Below, piece after piece: positions 1 to 8,666 of a stretch of 12,350 nucleotides of DNA (position 1 is its first letter; every line of letters starts with the position of its first letter). The DNA is from Phoronis ovalis (taxonomy: Eukaryota; Phoronida; Phoronidae). The position numbers and the translations under genes were made by a program. Location: NCBI GenBank assembly GCA_028565635.1, contig JAOXYB010028589.1, positions 1 to 12,350 on the forward strand, in the 5' to 3' direction. The notes beneath the pieces were generated by a model. That model was not told where the DNA came from and made no database searches. It saw only the letters and a program-made list of their open reading frames with translations.

Positions 1-2
1 GG

Positions 3-1575
3 GTTGCTGTCTTAATACTATTCACCATGTATCCTACAATGTGCTCCAAAACATTTGCTTTGCTGCCACCGAGTTGTCGAACTTTGTGTACGTATCAAAA
101 TCAAAAAGCAGACGACTGTCCACGCTTTTTAAAGAATGACTACTCGATTTCTTGTAATGACGATAACTATGTTATACACAAAATATTATCAATGATTATG
201 GCCATTATTGTTGCTGGAATCTTACCAATTGTATTACTCATGGTACTTATGAAAGTGAGACCCACGAAAACAGATATGAACAAATTGGAAGAACAAGACG
301 ATAGTCAGAATGGTACAAATGCTAATGCTGTTACTATGGCACATTCTGAAGACAACAACTCTCAGCATCAACTTGAATCAAATGGATCGGAACAAGAGGA
401 AATCCCGGAACTACAATCCCTTGAGAATAATGACCAGAGTGCACAAGAAACCGCTGATGATAGTGTGCTTAAATATGGGTTACGTTTTTTGTATGAGAAT
501 TATAATGACAACTGCTGGTATTGGGAGATACTGGAACTTGTTCGTAAACTTCTCCTGACTTCCGTTATTTTATTTTTTGGCGCTGAAAGTAAAATACAGA
601 TAGGATTTGCTATGGTGTCTTCTATTGTATTTCTTCTTCTTCACGGTTCATTTCAACCAATGAAAAATAAATTGGAATATTGGCTACAGGTAATGTTTAT
701 GAGGTTAGATTTGATTTGTTGGGCAGTTATGATTTCGTATTGTCATAGTAGCCGTATTTTGTATGCATTTTTGTACTCATGTGACTATAAATTACCTTAA
801 ATGAGCTTAATTTGCTATAAAATGTATATGATCTCAAAAATACAGAAGAGCTGCATGTAGCAAGTACTTTATTTTGCTCTTAGGTAATCTCGTTAGGAGC
901 CATCGCTGCTAATCTGAGCATCGGAATACTCCTCCTGGTGCCAGGCGACGAAACAGCACCTGGAGTGGACAGTTACCAAGATTCGCTGGCCATTAATATC
1001 TTCATGTATGTTGTAAACGGATGGATAATTTTGGTTGTAATCGGTGAGTTTGAAATGTTACTGTAATGTTTTATACAATTTTGAAACAACTACATGCTTC
1101 ATGTTGTATAAATCACGTGCAGTGCGTAATACTGCAAATGTTATATGATATTACTCTGTTCGTTTATTTGAATTTGAGGTACTTTAATTTGAAATGCATT
1201 TGTCTCAACAGGGATATCGTATGTGATATTCCATAACTGCAACAGGCCACGGAACGATAATATTCACCTGTTTTTCTAGGAGCGTACCTAATTTCAGTAG
1301 GAAGAAGTTGTGTCGCACTCTACAAATATCCTCAATGCAACTGTGAATGTTGCATAGCCTTTATTCTGCCAACACATCACTTTATTTCTCGACTACAGCA
1401 TTGTGGGATGCAAAATAACGATCGCCTACAAGTCAGCAATATTCAGACACCCCCAAGCTTTGGTCGTCTAAAGCCAAGGCAGTCCTTTTGTCCGTGCTGG
1501 TGCGATCAGTCTGAATCAGAGATCCAAGATAATGATGATGAAAGAGAACGACTTATTCAAAACAGGGTGACATAG
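3..1575 (+). CDS. 3' three exons of a large multi-pass (TRP-like/7TM C-terminal) membrane protein, 5'-partial
   Basis: The exons are 3-689 (open to the window edge), 884-1043 and 1280-1575; joined, they give 380 residues and a TAG stop. Both introns are GT-AG (phase 0, then phase 1). Hydrophobic segments: the end of one helix at residues 1-10, then ILSMIMAIIVAG..., a helix after the WYWEILELVRKLLLTS motif, IQIGFAMVSSIVFLLL, one starting VISLGAIAANLSIG, and one spanning the last intron (NGWIILVVIGAYL). Between the second and third helices is a polar, acidic, low-complexity loop of about 75 residues. The LLPPSCRTLC...DCPRFLKNDY and WYWE..E..RKLLLTS patterns match, from memory, the C-terminal membrane domain of large invertebrate proteins that often carry EGF or ephrin-receptor-like repeats upstream; those repeats would lie outside the window. 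The cytosolic-looking tail has two cysteine clusters (CNCECC, CPCWC) and a charged end. The function is not established. The membrane domain is confident; the family name is less so. Confidence 0.85.
690..883 (+). other. Intron of the membrane protein gene (phase 0)
   Basis: The donor is CAG|GTAATG after the codons for TyrTrpLeuGln. The acceptor is a T-rich tract ending TTGCTCTTAG before GTAATC. Splicing joins EYWLQ to VISLGA in frame. Reading through instead gives a stop within the intron at about 798. The intron is 194 bp and has a homologous copy at 9503-9691, where the acceptor AG has become AA. Confidence 0.9.
1044..1279 (+). other. Intron of the membrane protein gene (phase 1)
   Basis: The donor is ATCG|GTGAGT, close to the consensus, and the acceptor is TTTTTCTAG before GAGCGTACC. 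Splitting a Gly codon (G|GA) joins LVVI to GAYLISVG and completes a membrane helix, which supports the splice. Length 236 bp. Confidence 0.9.
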
Positions 1576-1761
1576 TTTAAAGTAGAATGTCTGTTGATTG
1601 TTGCAAATTTGCAACATTGGTAGTTTTTTAAGAAACACAATCTAGATGCTATTATTGCTTGTCGCAAATAACTACTGGCAACCTATTTAACTATCAAGCA
1701 AAATACTTAGGAAAAACCAAATAGTTTAAAACAAGTAGAGTCCACGTTGCAAGGAAAATTA

Positions 1762-1767
1762 AATAAA
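1762..1767 (+). terminator. Candidate poly(A) signal AATAAA of the membrane protein gene
   Basis: A canonical AATAAA lies 187 nt after the TAG stop, in an AT-rich 3' flank, and is the first clear one downstream of the stop. No transcript evidence is available, and later AATAAA-like sites exist. Confidence 0.4.
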
Positions 1768-2122
1768 ATAGGTATTAGACAACACGTGGCCATTCTTGCA
1801 TTTTTATCGCACATAATGCTGGGACATTTCTGTCCGGTTGGACGGAGAGGTATTGCTGGGCCACTGTTATATTAATGGAAGGTAGCAGTTGACTCCCTCG
1901 TCTCCCGTATCACTCTGAAATCGTATGTAATATTTTGGAATGTTTTAGTGGAAAAATGTTCTGACACTTTTTAATCAGTGTGTTCTATATAATACCCAGA
2001 TATTGTGATTCAAAATACGCAGTTTTGAAGGTCGACACGAAGGTGTTGGTTCCATTGTAGCCACTTACTTAGTCACGAATGACATGTAATGTTCTGCGTT
2101 GTTGTTTATAGCTTTGAGCTTT

Positions 2123-2215
2123 CACTTTATTAAGTATTATAAAGTGTAGCATTACGAATTTAATAATATATGTGGCTAAATTTATATCCACTTAGATAAA
2201 TTTACAAGTACTTGT
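2123..2215. repeat. Cluster of three inverted repeats in the duplicated 3' flank
   Basis: Three palindromes lie within 93 bp. The first is 2123-2146, with perfect 8-bp arms CACTTTAT/ATAAAGTG around an 8-nt loop. The second is 2177-2204, with TAAATTTATATC against GATAAATTTA around CACTTA. The third is 2204-2215, the perfect 12-bp palindrome ACAAGTACTTGT. The second copy of the duplication keeps the last two (11003-11041), its only change there being in the loop, and keeps the first with one arm mismatch. Confidence 0.7.
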
Positions 2216-2767
2216 AGTAATTTCCTATAACCAGTAATTTATTCATATAGCTTGACTGGAAATTTTAGCACATTTCTTTATTTAAATGTAGCTGTTAAGT
2301 ACATAATGTTTATTTTCAGTAGGATACAGTTACAATTTATTTTCCTCGCTAACGCTTTGTCAGGTATTTGCTCTGCTAGTGTGTTAATATTGTTTGTAGC
2401 AGGCTTCTTGAATCACAATGAAAGTTGAAAACAAGTTTTTATGGACAAAATACATTAGAGTAACAGCGTTTTCAGGATTGATCCACAAGAGTTGAATGCA
2501 TGTGGCGTATTGTGGCGCATTACACAGTCGACTATTTAATTAGCATGGATTTCAATAAATACTTTTTCAGAAAATTGTCTCTAGAAAATTTCAAAATTTG
2601 CAAATTTTGACTGGTAGATATTCCGTTTCTACTTTGTCTTTAGTACAAGTAATATACCGGTAATAACTGTAGTTGGCAATATGTTTTTATATTTATGTGA
2701 TTAAAACAACTGTGGTACAAATTATAGATAGAAAAAGCTAAATTAGTATTTTTCGTTTCTTTTTCAG

Positions 2768-3118
2768 TTACAATAAACGCATTTTCATACAATACATTTG
2801 TTATCATAACACAATAAATTTAATATTTTACCGCAGTACACTTATTGTTATACTACAGTACACTTATTAAACCACAATAAACTTATTACTGTTATATAAC
2901 TATAAATGTTCTATTATACTACAATACGCTTATAATTATAACACAATAAATTACTTATTATTACACCACAATAAGCATGTTAATATACTTCAATGGACTT
3001 AGCATTACACTACAATACACATGGCATTCTACACACACTACAATTCACGTATTATTGTACTGCAACACACTGATTATTTGTACTACAATAAACGTATTAT
3101 TATACTACAATACACTAC
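2768..3118. repeat. Degenerate minisatellite, unit about 22 bp
   Basis: About 15-16 diverged head-to-tail units follow the pattern TACTACAATACACTTATTAT, with unit lengths from about 19 to 27 bp. The clearest units lie at 2830-2880 and 3060-3118. It has no coding potential. It starts about 70 bp beyond the right end of the duplicated block. Confidence 0.85.
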
Positions 3119-3631
3119 GGACAGAGTTAATTTAAAAATATATACATTTTGAAACATGCTAACGGGAATATAATGAAAGTTTACTTTCTCAAGAGCAATA
3201 TCACAGCTTCATTTTCTACTTTCTCTCTCCTTAGTCTTGTGCTAATATGCAAGTAGGTTTTCCGCAATTTCGTATGTATCGTCAAAAAGTGTAAATATAT
3301 TTATTCTGTTAAAATAATTATATACAAACGGAAATTAAACATCGTTATTTTTGTGAGATTATATATCTAAATCAGGCCTAGGATATAATCCTCATTCGAT
3401 GTTAATGTTCATATTTGTGTTAATATTGCTCTTGTTTCTATCTGACACATGATTAAAATGTATACACGGCAATCAACGAAATCGGTATTTAGATAACCGT
3501 GTCTAATAGTAGATAGACGTATAAACAATATGACACTAGATGGAGTGCATTCATCATTAAACTCACGATGAATACATGCAATTAATGTGGATCAGAAGTT
3601 CCACCAGTTGTTATATCATTGTGACATGGTT
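3119..3631. other. AT-rich intergenic sequence, nothing recognised
   Basis: No exon-like segment, RNA gene or clear repeat was seen here. A short plus-strand reading frame beginning at 3576 runs into the dispersed repeat and is not considered a gene. Confidence 0.5.
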
Positions 3632-3808
3632 CTTCACACGCTATTTAACACACTACCAATTAAATAATTGCTCGTGCATCTTAACTCTGCTACTTTCAAG
3701 AGAATCACGTGGCTTCGAAACACATAGCAGGAAGCAAACCCGGAGAAAGTTTCAAAATGTTTTAACATCGTGTTCTACATAATGTAATTCACAATACCTC
3801 GAAGATAC
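3632..3808. repeat. Dispersed repeat, copy A
   Basis: This matches 6475-6628 in the same orientation at about three-quarters identity by eye. Shared landmarks in order are TATTTAACA, CTCGTGC/TTCGTGC, AACTCTGCTA or GACTCTGCTA, TTTCAAGA.AATCAC, TTCGAA, a GCA.CAAACCC stretch and TACC.CGAAGATA. It is an unclassified interspersed element. No terminal repeats or coding sequence are visible. The 68-codon frame inside it (3576-3782) has no counterpart in the other copy. Confidence 0.75.
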
Positions 3809-4432
3809 CCGTATCAATACATGCTGTAGGTCTTGAACCGTATTTTTAAATCAAAATTATTACCTCTATTAAATTCAATACCATGGCATTAAAGTGTAAT
3901 AGTCAAAGATTGTGTACTATGACATAAGCAAGATCTAATTAAGAACATTACAAATGGTATAGAATGTCATAGTGGTGAGTCTAATAGACATCAAATGATG
4001 ATGATACCACCCTTTTTTAATATTCCAACAGGGAACGCATTAAGCAAACATCCTAGTGAAAGTACTTCGCATATGAACTAGAAGTAAAATAATTTCGGGT
4101 AAAATTTTATTTTTAAAACAGTGATAGTGATTATTGTAATATTGAATTTCTGTAAAAACGAAAACTGGGCTGTGCATTCAGTAGCAGCTATTGGCAATAC
4201 CTAGTTTATCTATATATCACATCAAGGCAAAATATACCTAGGTAGTTTACATAGATAAAACAAGTATGAGTTGGAGGTAGTGGAGTATGTAATAATTTTA
4301 AGATTACGAATGTTTGAAATTTTTTTATAGAATATTCAGAATTACGGTAACATTAATTGTTAAATAATAAAGATACAAATAACAAAATGAAGTTTAGTTG
4401 ATCTATAGCTCGTGATTTCATTGTAAATGTAA
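3809..4432. other. 3' flank of the GPCR gene (minus strand)
   Basis: AT-rich sequence downstream of the receptor stop. On the minus strand an AATAAA motif lies at 4111-4106, about 320 nt past the stop, and is a possible poly(A) signal. A short imperfect inverted repeat lies near 4200-4262 (GTTTATCTAT against ATAGATAAAAC). No further gene was seen. Confidence 0.4.
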
Positions 4433-5455
4433 CTAATTCGAACTGCTAACATGCCTTATTGCAGTGGGTCTACTTTTATTTTGACTTTTGAAAGCTACCC
4501 GTTTGCAGAACAAACCTTTGAGGTCATTTCGATACTTCGAACAACTTACGACGTAAAGAAAAAAATTAGCCGAGTGATTCAAGTAGCTAGTCATACTGGA
4601 GATTATACCAAACACAGGATTACTTTTGAAAAAAAAATAAAATGTCATGCTACTTAAGCTGCAAAAGAGAAAGAAGAATGAAACAGAAAGTAAAAGTGGC
4701 AACAAGTGCGCGGCTTTGTCAGTTTTCCTGCTTGTGTTTTTCTTTTGAAATTTTGAATTTTGGCGTATTGTGTACAAAATAACTGAATTACAAATGCAGA
4801 TTATAATCGAAGGTACAATGGAATACCACAACGTAGTAATCCATGCATCAATTCGGTTAAAAAAGGAGTAAATGTTGTTTGGGCCATCAATTATTTGACA
4901 GTACCAAATGAAGTCAGTAGTCCAGAAGTTTTTAATTTGGTAAAGTAATGCAACTAATGTGAGCAGAACTACTGTGTTCAATGCTCGCTTTCTTGTACAC
5001 AAAATCTTTGCTTTAAACGGAAAAGTAACTGCTATGAAACGGTCAATAGTCATTACAGAGAGGACAGTAGATGAAATCACTGAAGAGCTGGCGACAAAAT
5101 ACGCAGTCAAAGAGCAAGCTATTTGAGGCCAGTTTTTAAACCAAAGATATCTATTGCCACATAAGTAGAAAAAATAAGCGATTACGAAGATTGTATCAAT
5201 TACGGTCAGGAAAAGAAAATAGACTTGAGTTGATGACTGAATTTTGTCTCGTGTTAGTATTATCATAGACAATATGCCACCGATTACACCAACAGCTAAA
5301 CATATGTTACGCACATAGATTAACGCTGTTGAGGCAAAGCACGCAGAACCGCATACATATGGAAGGGACGACAGTGTTCCATTAATTTCATCATACGATT
5401 CATTTGAAGCCAGATCAGTGATGTTATCCATTTTCCAGTAGAATATGCTTTGCAC
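4433..5455 (-). CDS. Class A (rhodopsin-like) G protein-coupled receptor, single exon
   Basis: A complete 340-residue frame with seven hydrophobic helices at about 45-67, 76-98, 112-135, 157-175, 205-230, 250-275 and 280-303. The outer N terminus has three N-glycosylation sequons (Asn11, Asn18, Asn25). Class A marks include Asp87 in TM2, Cys114 at the start of TM3 pairing with Cys186 in ECL2, D138-R139-F140 after TM3, Pro215 in TM5, and N297-F-F-L-Y301 in TM7, followed by a helix-8-like KYRNDLKGLFC with a possible palmitoyl Cys317. Departures from consensus are GG for GN in TM1, no Trp in TM4 and no CWxP in TM6. The style suggests the peptide/FMRFamide-receptor-like families of lophotrochozoans; the ligand is unknown. 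Met9 (5431) is an alternative start, since either leaves a normal N terminus. It is an intact, isolated gene, oriented against its neighbour. Confidence 0.92.
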   Translation of the reverse strand: MQSIFYWKMDNITDLASNESYDEINGTLSSLPYVCGSACFASTALIYVRNICLAVGVIGGILSMIILTRDKIQSSTQVYFLFLTVIDTIFVIAYFFYLCGNRYLWFKNWPQIACSLTAYFVASSSVISSTVLSVMTIDRFIAVTFPFKAKILCTRKRALNTVVLLTLVALLYQIKNFWTTDFIWYCQIIDGPNNIYSFFNRIDAWITTLWYSIVPSIIICICNSVILYTIRQNSKFQKKNTSRKTDKAAHLLPLLLSVSFFFLFCSLSSMTFYFFFKSNPVFGIISSMTSYLNHSANFFLYVVSCSKYRNDLKGLFCKRVAFKSQNKSRPTAIRHVSSSN

Positions 5456-6352
5456 AGTCTCAATGCGGTGTACTTGTGTGGTGTCAAGGAATCTGTTTCC
5501 AGAAAATTCTCTGTATAATAAGATTTTAACGCGTGCACTTAGCTATGATTTGCAGATTTCAAATTTAAAATGTATTGATATTTTTCTTACGTGTTGAATA
5601 TGCTGGTGACAGTATCCACTTCACGTCTCAGTATGATAGAAGCTTAAAGGTTTTAATTTGTCGTATGCAGTTAGTATTGATGTTCCCGTACACGTGTCGT
5701 GAATAAGTTGGTTACCAGCCGTAACACCTATGTGACATTAACATATAGGTTATACGTCATTGTAGAATTTTGGATATTGTCCGGCAAAAAAAGTAAGTAA
5801 TGCTCTAAAATAACTAAGTCACTGCAAATTATATGTTCATCAACTTCTTACCTATGCAAAATTTCTTGTTAAACTTTTTTGACGAAAATTAAATGAAGAT
5901 ACTACTTTTCTGCTGGTATCATCACTGGGTTAAATTAAGCAGACTAAACCTCACAGGCCATTTTGAATTACTTCTTGCAAGGTCAAATTGCTTTACTTTA
6001 TACTGAACCTCTAACCCACAGTTATTCTAGTTGCAAGTAGGTTTTCATGTCATAATCAAATATTCAGTACCTCATAAAACAATCTAAGTTAGCAGTCAAT
6101 CCTTGTATAAACGTCACGGATTGTATAAGTTTAACAAACAAACTTGCAAACGAGTAGCTACCGGCACTCTAACTTGACGACGTAGTTAGTTTGCCATGGC
6201 AAAATACGTTATGAGAGGAGATACGCCTTTTATAAATTTGCAAGTGCTTGTCCGGCGTGTATGTCTCCTTTTATAGTTACATTACAAATAATATTCAATA
6301 ATTACATTAGACGCTGATTTTAGATACGCAGTAGATAAAAGCTACTACAATG
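5456..6352. other. 5' flank of the GPCR gene, nothing recognised
   Basis: This presumably holds the receptor promoter and 5' UTR, but no TATA box or initiator can be assigned. An imperfect hairpin (11-nt arms, 9 paired) lies at 5721-5755. No open frame here looks real; the minus-strand frame of 5320-5538 overlaps the receptor in another phase. Confidence 0.4.
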
Positions 6353-6474
6353 TAGTTCTGTATGGGAAATTGGCTATTTCCATTATAGATCTAGCCATTC
6401 ATTATGGGTAATTGGAAATGTCCATTACACCTAGCCATTCATTTTCTTTAGCGATATGCAATTTTCGAAACGGT
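6353..6474. repeat. Composite palindromic repeat, units 1 and 2
   Basis: Two adjacent units (6353-6401 and 6401-6443) share the order TATGGG-AATTGG-CCATTA-CTAGCC. They are followed by a segment ending GCAATTTTCGAAACG. A third unit with the same ending lies at 6636-6716. Each unit has an internal inverted repeat, e.g. GGAAAT/ATTTCC in unit 1. Confidence 0.65.
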
Positions 6475-6628
6475 TGTACGCACTGTATTTAACATGCTAC
6501 TATATAATTTAATTGTTCGTGCGTCTTGACTCTGCTAGTTTCAAGAAAATCACACTGTTTCGAACCCTGTAACAGGCATCAAACCCCGAGAGTTTCGAAA
6601 ACATTAAAAGTCGGTACCACGAAGATAA
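6475..6628. repeat. Dispersed repeat, copy B
   Basis: Same-orientation partner of 3632-3808. Here it sits between two copies of the composite palindromic repeat (6353-6474 and 6636-6716), so the whole may be one larger nested or composite element. No coding sequence or clear termini. Confidence 0.75.
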
Positions 6629-6635
6629 AAACTAT

Positions 6636-6716
6636 TAGTTCTGTGTGGGTAATTGAATATACCCATTAAAACTGTAGCCTTCTTTATCTGTAGCCATAAG
6701 CAATTTTCGAAAACGT
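6636..6716. repeat. Composite palindromic repeat, unit 3
   Basis: It repeats TAGTTCTGT.TGGG.AATTG, CCATTA, TAGCC, a CTTTA tract and GCAATTTTCGAAAACG, seen at 6353-6474. Its inverted repeat reads TGGGTA/TACCCA, differing in both arms from unit 1. Confidence 0.6.
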
Positions 6717-6720
6717 GCTT

Positions 6721-6917
6721 ATTCATAACATTATCGGATACTCTTTCGAATAAATTGGAAAATTACACTCCATGGATATAAGATACTCTTCGAATAATTA
6801 TTATCATTGGCTATACTTAAATTATTCATAAAGTTATCAGATTCTCTTTCGAATAAATTGGAAAATTACACTCCATGGATATAAGAATAATTATTATAAT
6901 TGGCTATACTTAAATTA
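6721..6917. repeat. Tandem duplication, period about 103 bp
   Basis: Two head-to-tail units, 6721-6823 and 6824-6917. They share a block from CTCTTTCGAATAAATTGG through ACTCCATGGATATAAG that is identical in both, and both end GGCTATACTTAAATTA. The first unit has an extra internal stretch of about 13 bp that repeats ATACTCTTCGAA. Noncoding. Confidence 0.9.
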
Positions 6918-6936
6918 GAATCCATATTTTATGTGA

Positions 6937-7214
6937 TTTATATATATATTAATTATACTAATTTTAAATCATGTTAAAATTTGTCATTTTGTACATTACA
7001 TGGGGCGGCCGTTTATCATTATCTATATTACGAATCCAGGTTTAACCGCCGCAAATATCATAAACATGTTTAATCGAGTAAGAGTTTGCCTAAAATTATT
7101 TGGCAAATCCAGAGGTACACCGTTGATAGCAGAGAAGTTAAATTATTATTTTTTACTTCATGCGAAATCAGTCTTTATTTTATTGACATTTATTTACAAG
7201 TTTTATTTCGAGTA
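6937..7214 (+). other. Unexplained open stretch, possibly a gene relic
   Basis: The plus strand is open from 6937 to a stop at 7212-7214; from the ATG at 7000 it encodes 71 residues (MGRPFIIIYITNPGL...). A locally GC-richer patch (7000-7135) stands out from its surroundings. The minus strand is also open at 7142-7023 for 39 residues and reads through VPLDLPNNFRQTLTRLN. I recognise neither product with confidence. The minus reading faintly resembles a segment of the same multi-pass protein family as gene 1, but it lacks a usable acceptor. This may be a decayed exon or chance. Confidence 0.2.
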
Positions 7215-8519
7215 AGGAATTGTTACTTTCGTATTTGCATTTTTAGTTTCAATGACTTTGTAATTGTGCTTTGTTTTAATCAGCGAAATGCATATGTATT
7301 GAAATTAATTTGGATGTTGGTACACCATGTCTAAATTTGAAACAGTTGTGTGATCTTTAAAATATCTACTTTTAAATATTACTTTTTAAGGAAGCAAAAA
7401 CAATTAACGACCATTTCCTTGAAATTTCTTGACACCAATTTCACGGTATAATTGCTAGAATAGGTATACATTTATTGCTAATTAATTTCCAAAATAGGGA
7501 AGTTTTCTAATTATTGAATTTTACCCAAATTTTTATTTATTTGTGAACACCACCGTGCTTAATTAAGGAATTAGTTCCCGCTACTGTTTTTTTAATGCAT
7601 CTTTAGGATATATGTTGCACATGTAAGGTTTTTATCTACCATGGTGCAACAGTTGAATGCAGTTAGTATTTTTGATCATGAGTAACTGAACACTCCATAC
7701 AGAAATTGTTTTCAAAAAAAAATGCATAAATAGTTTTCCAAAAAATGTATATCACTCAAAACACTTTTCTCCGAGCAATGTTGTAACATGTTCATTATAG
7801 CATACAATGTCCCCCCTCAATTGAAAAAAATCATAACGTAAAAACTGTTCAACATTTTAAGGTGAAACTTGGAGGTTGTGTTACATTTATATTCTTCAAC
7901 ATAACAGCATAAATTAATTTATGAAACAGTGTTTGTTTGCATAGAAATGGTAACTGTGGCAACAATTTAATGATTTTCAGTTAATTTTTTTAAGAACTAG
8001 TTTTTAATAATATGTTTTTTATGCTAATATTAATAAAGCAGATGCCTTTTCTCATATTTTGTAATAACAATATGAGTAAATATTTCCCTAACTTTAATAA
8101 GAAATGTTAGCAACCTGTTCCTAACTCAGATGCTATGTAAATGAGTCATTACGGCATGTCAGGACATGATCTGCGGATTATGCAGTTTTAAACAGTTAGC
8201 ATGACTCTTACGCGGGACAATATTAATATATCACACTTCAAAAAGATGTTAAGAATATAAGTACAATAAATCTATATTTCTTCAAAATGTATTAAGGCTC
8301 AACAGCTTGACAGGTTCTTCAATTTCTTCAATCATACCTAAGAAGGCTCAAGATCCCCGTTCAAGAGTGTCTATAAATAACATGAACATAAACCCTGTAT
8401 GCACAGGTGAATATATTACAGATTGAAGAAAATCAAATTAAAAATGCTGATCTTATTTTTAAAACTAATCATGGAATGCTAAAAAATAAAACCTATTGAA
8501 TGACTGTTGTATTACACAG
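7215..8519. other. AT-rich intergenic sequence, nothing recognised
   Basis: No exon, RNA gene or organised repeat was seen. Homopolymer runs of A and T are common. The plus-strand frame ending at 7334 and a short LDRF-containing frame near 8311 were looked at and dismissed. Confidence 0.5.
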
Positions 8520-8663
8520 ACGGAAAGGTGTTTATTTATTGTTCACGAAGATTTTTCCCCCCAGATCCTTGGAGCCGCCATGTTTGTTATTGTGCAAATC
8601 ATACCATTCGCTTGCAATTGTATCGGCTACTTTTATACCATAATTAGGATTGCGAGTCAATCT
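8520..8663 (+). CDS. Possible ECL2/TM5 exon (or relic) of a second class A GPCR
   Basis: An open segment of 48 codons, ended by TAA at 8664-8666. It reads TERCLFIVHEDFSPQ, then one strongly hydrophobic helix (ILGAAMFVIVQIIPF...) followed by basic IIRIASQS. The Pro, with a Tyr exactly eight residues later (PFACNCIGY), matches P5.50/Y5.58 of class A receptors, and the upstream Cys sits where the ECL2 cysteine would be. Two acceptors are possible, one before 8520 (TTACACAG) and a better pyrimidine-rich one before 8565 (TTTTTCCCCCCAG); both keep this frame. No donor is convincing (GCGA|GTCAAT at 8655 is weak), and no exons for the other helices were found within the window. It could be a pseudogene scrap or a chance hydrophobic frame. 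Confidence 0.3.
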
Positions 8664-8666
8664 TAA

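Larger units (their letters stand above)
592..2699 (+). repeat. Direct duplication, copy 1 (exons and 3' flank)
   Basis: This block is repeated in the same orientation from 9405 to about 12275, offset by 8813 bp at its left end. It covers the end of the first visible exon, both introns, both later exons and more than 1 kb of 3' flank. By eye, identity is about 92% over the exon 1 piece, 86% over exon 2, 90% over exon 3 and above 90% in parts of the flank. This copy keeps all splice sites and the reading frame, so it is taken as the functional one. Confidence 0.9.
1576..2767. other. 3' flank of the membrane protein gene, no further gene seen
   Basis: AT-rich sequence holding the 3' UTR and flank. 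No open frame or exon-like segment is convincing on either strand. Most of it (to about 2699) recurs in the second copy of the duplication, and the best conserved part is around 2100-2290, where palindromes are concentrated. Confidence 0.6.

Noticed and set aside
4451-4657. Plus-strand frame of 68 codons
   Set aside because: It lies antisense inside the GPCR tail and its composition follows from that gene; no independent support.
5320-5538. Minus-strand frame of 72 codons
   Set aside because: It overlaps the start of the GPCR in another phase and extends into its 5' flank; no recognisable protein.
5721-5755. Hairpin upstream of the GPCR as a regulatory element
   Set aside because: Two mismatches in 11-nt arms within AT-rich DNA is not enough to claim function.
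6540-6600. TTCGAA-containing box-B-like element suggesting a tRNA-derived SINE
   Set aside because: No matching A box at the right spacing and no cloverleaf arms on either strand.
8300-8350. Short frame reading LDRFFNFF, resembling a DRY-type motif
   Set aside because: The surrounding residues are not helical or hydrophobic and a stop follows within a few codons.
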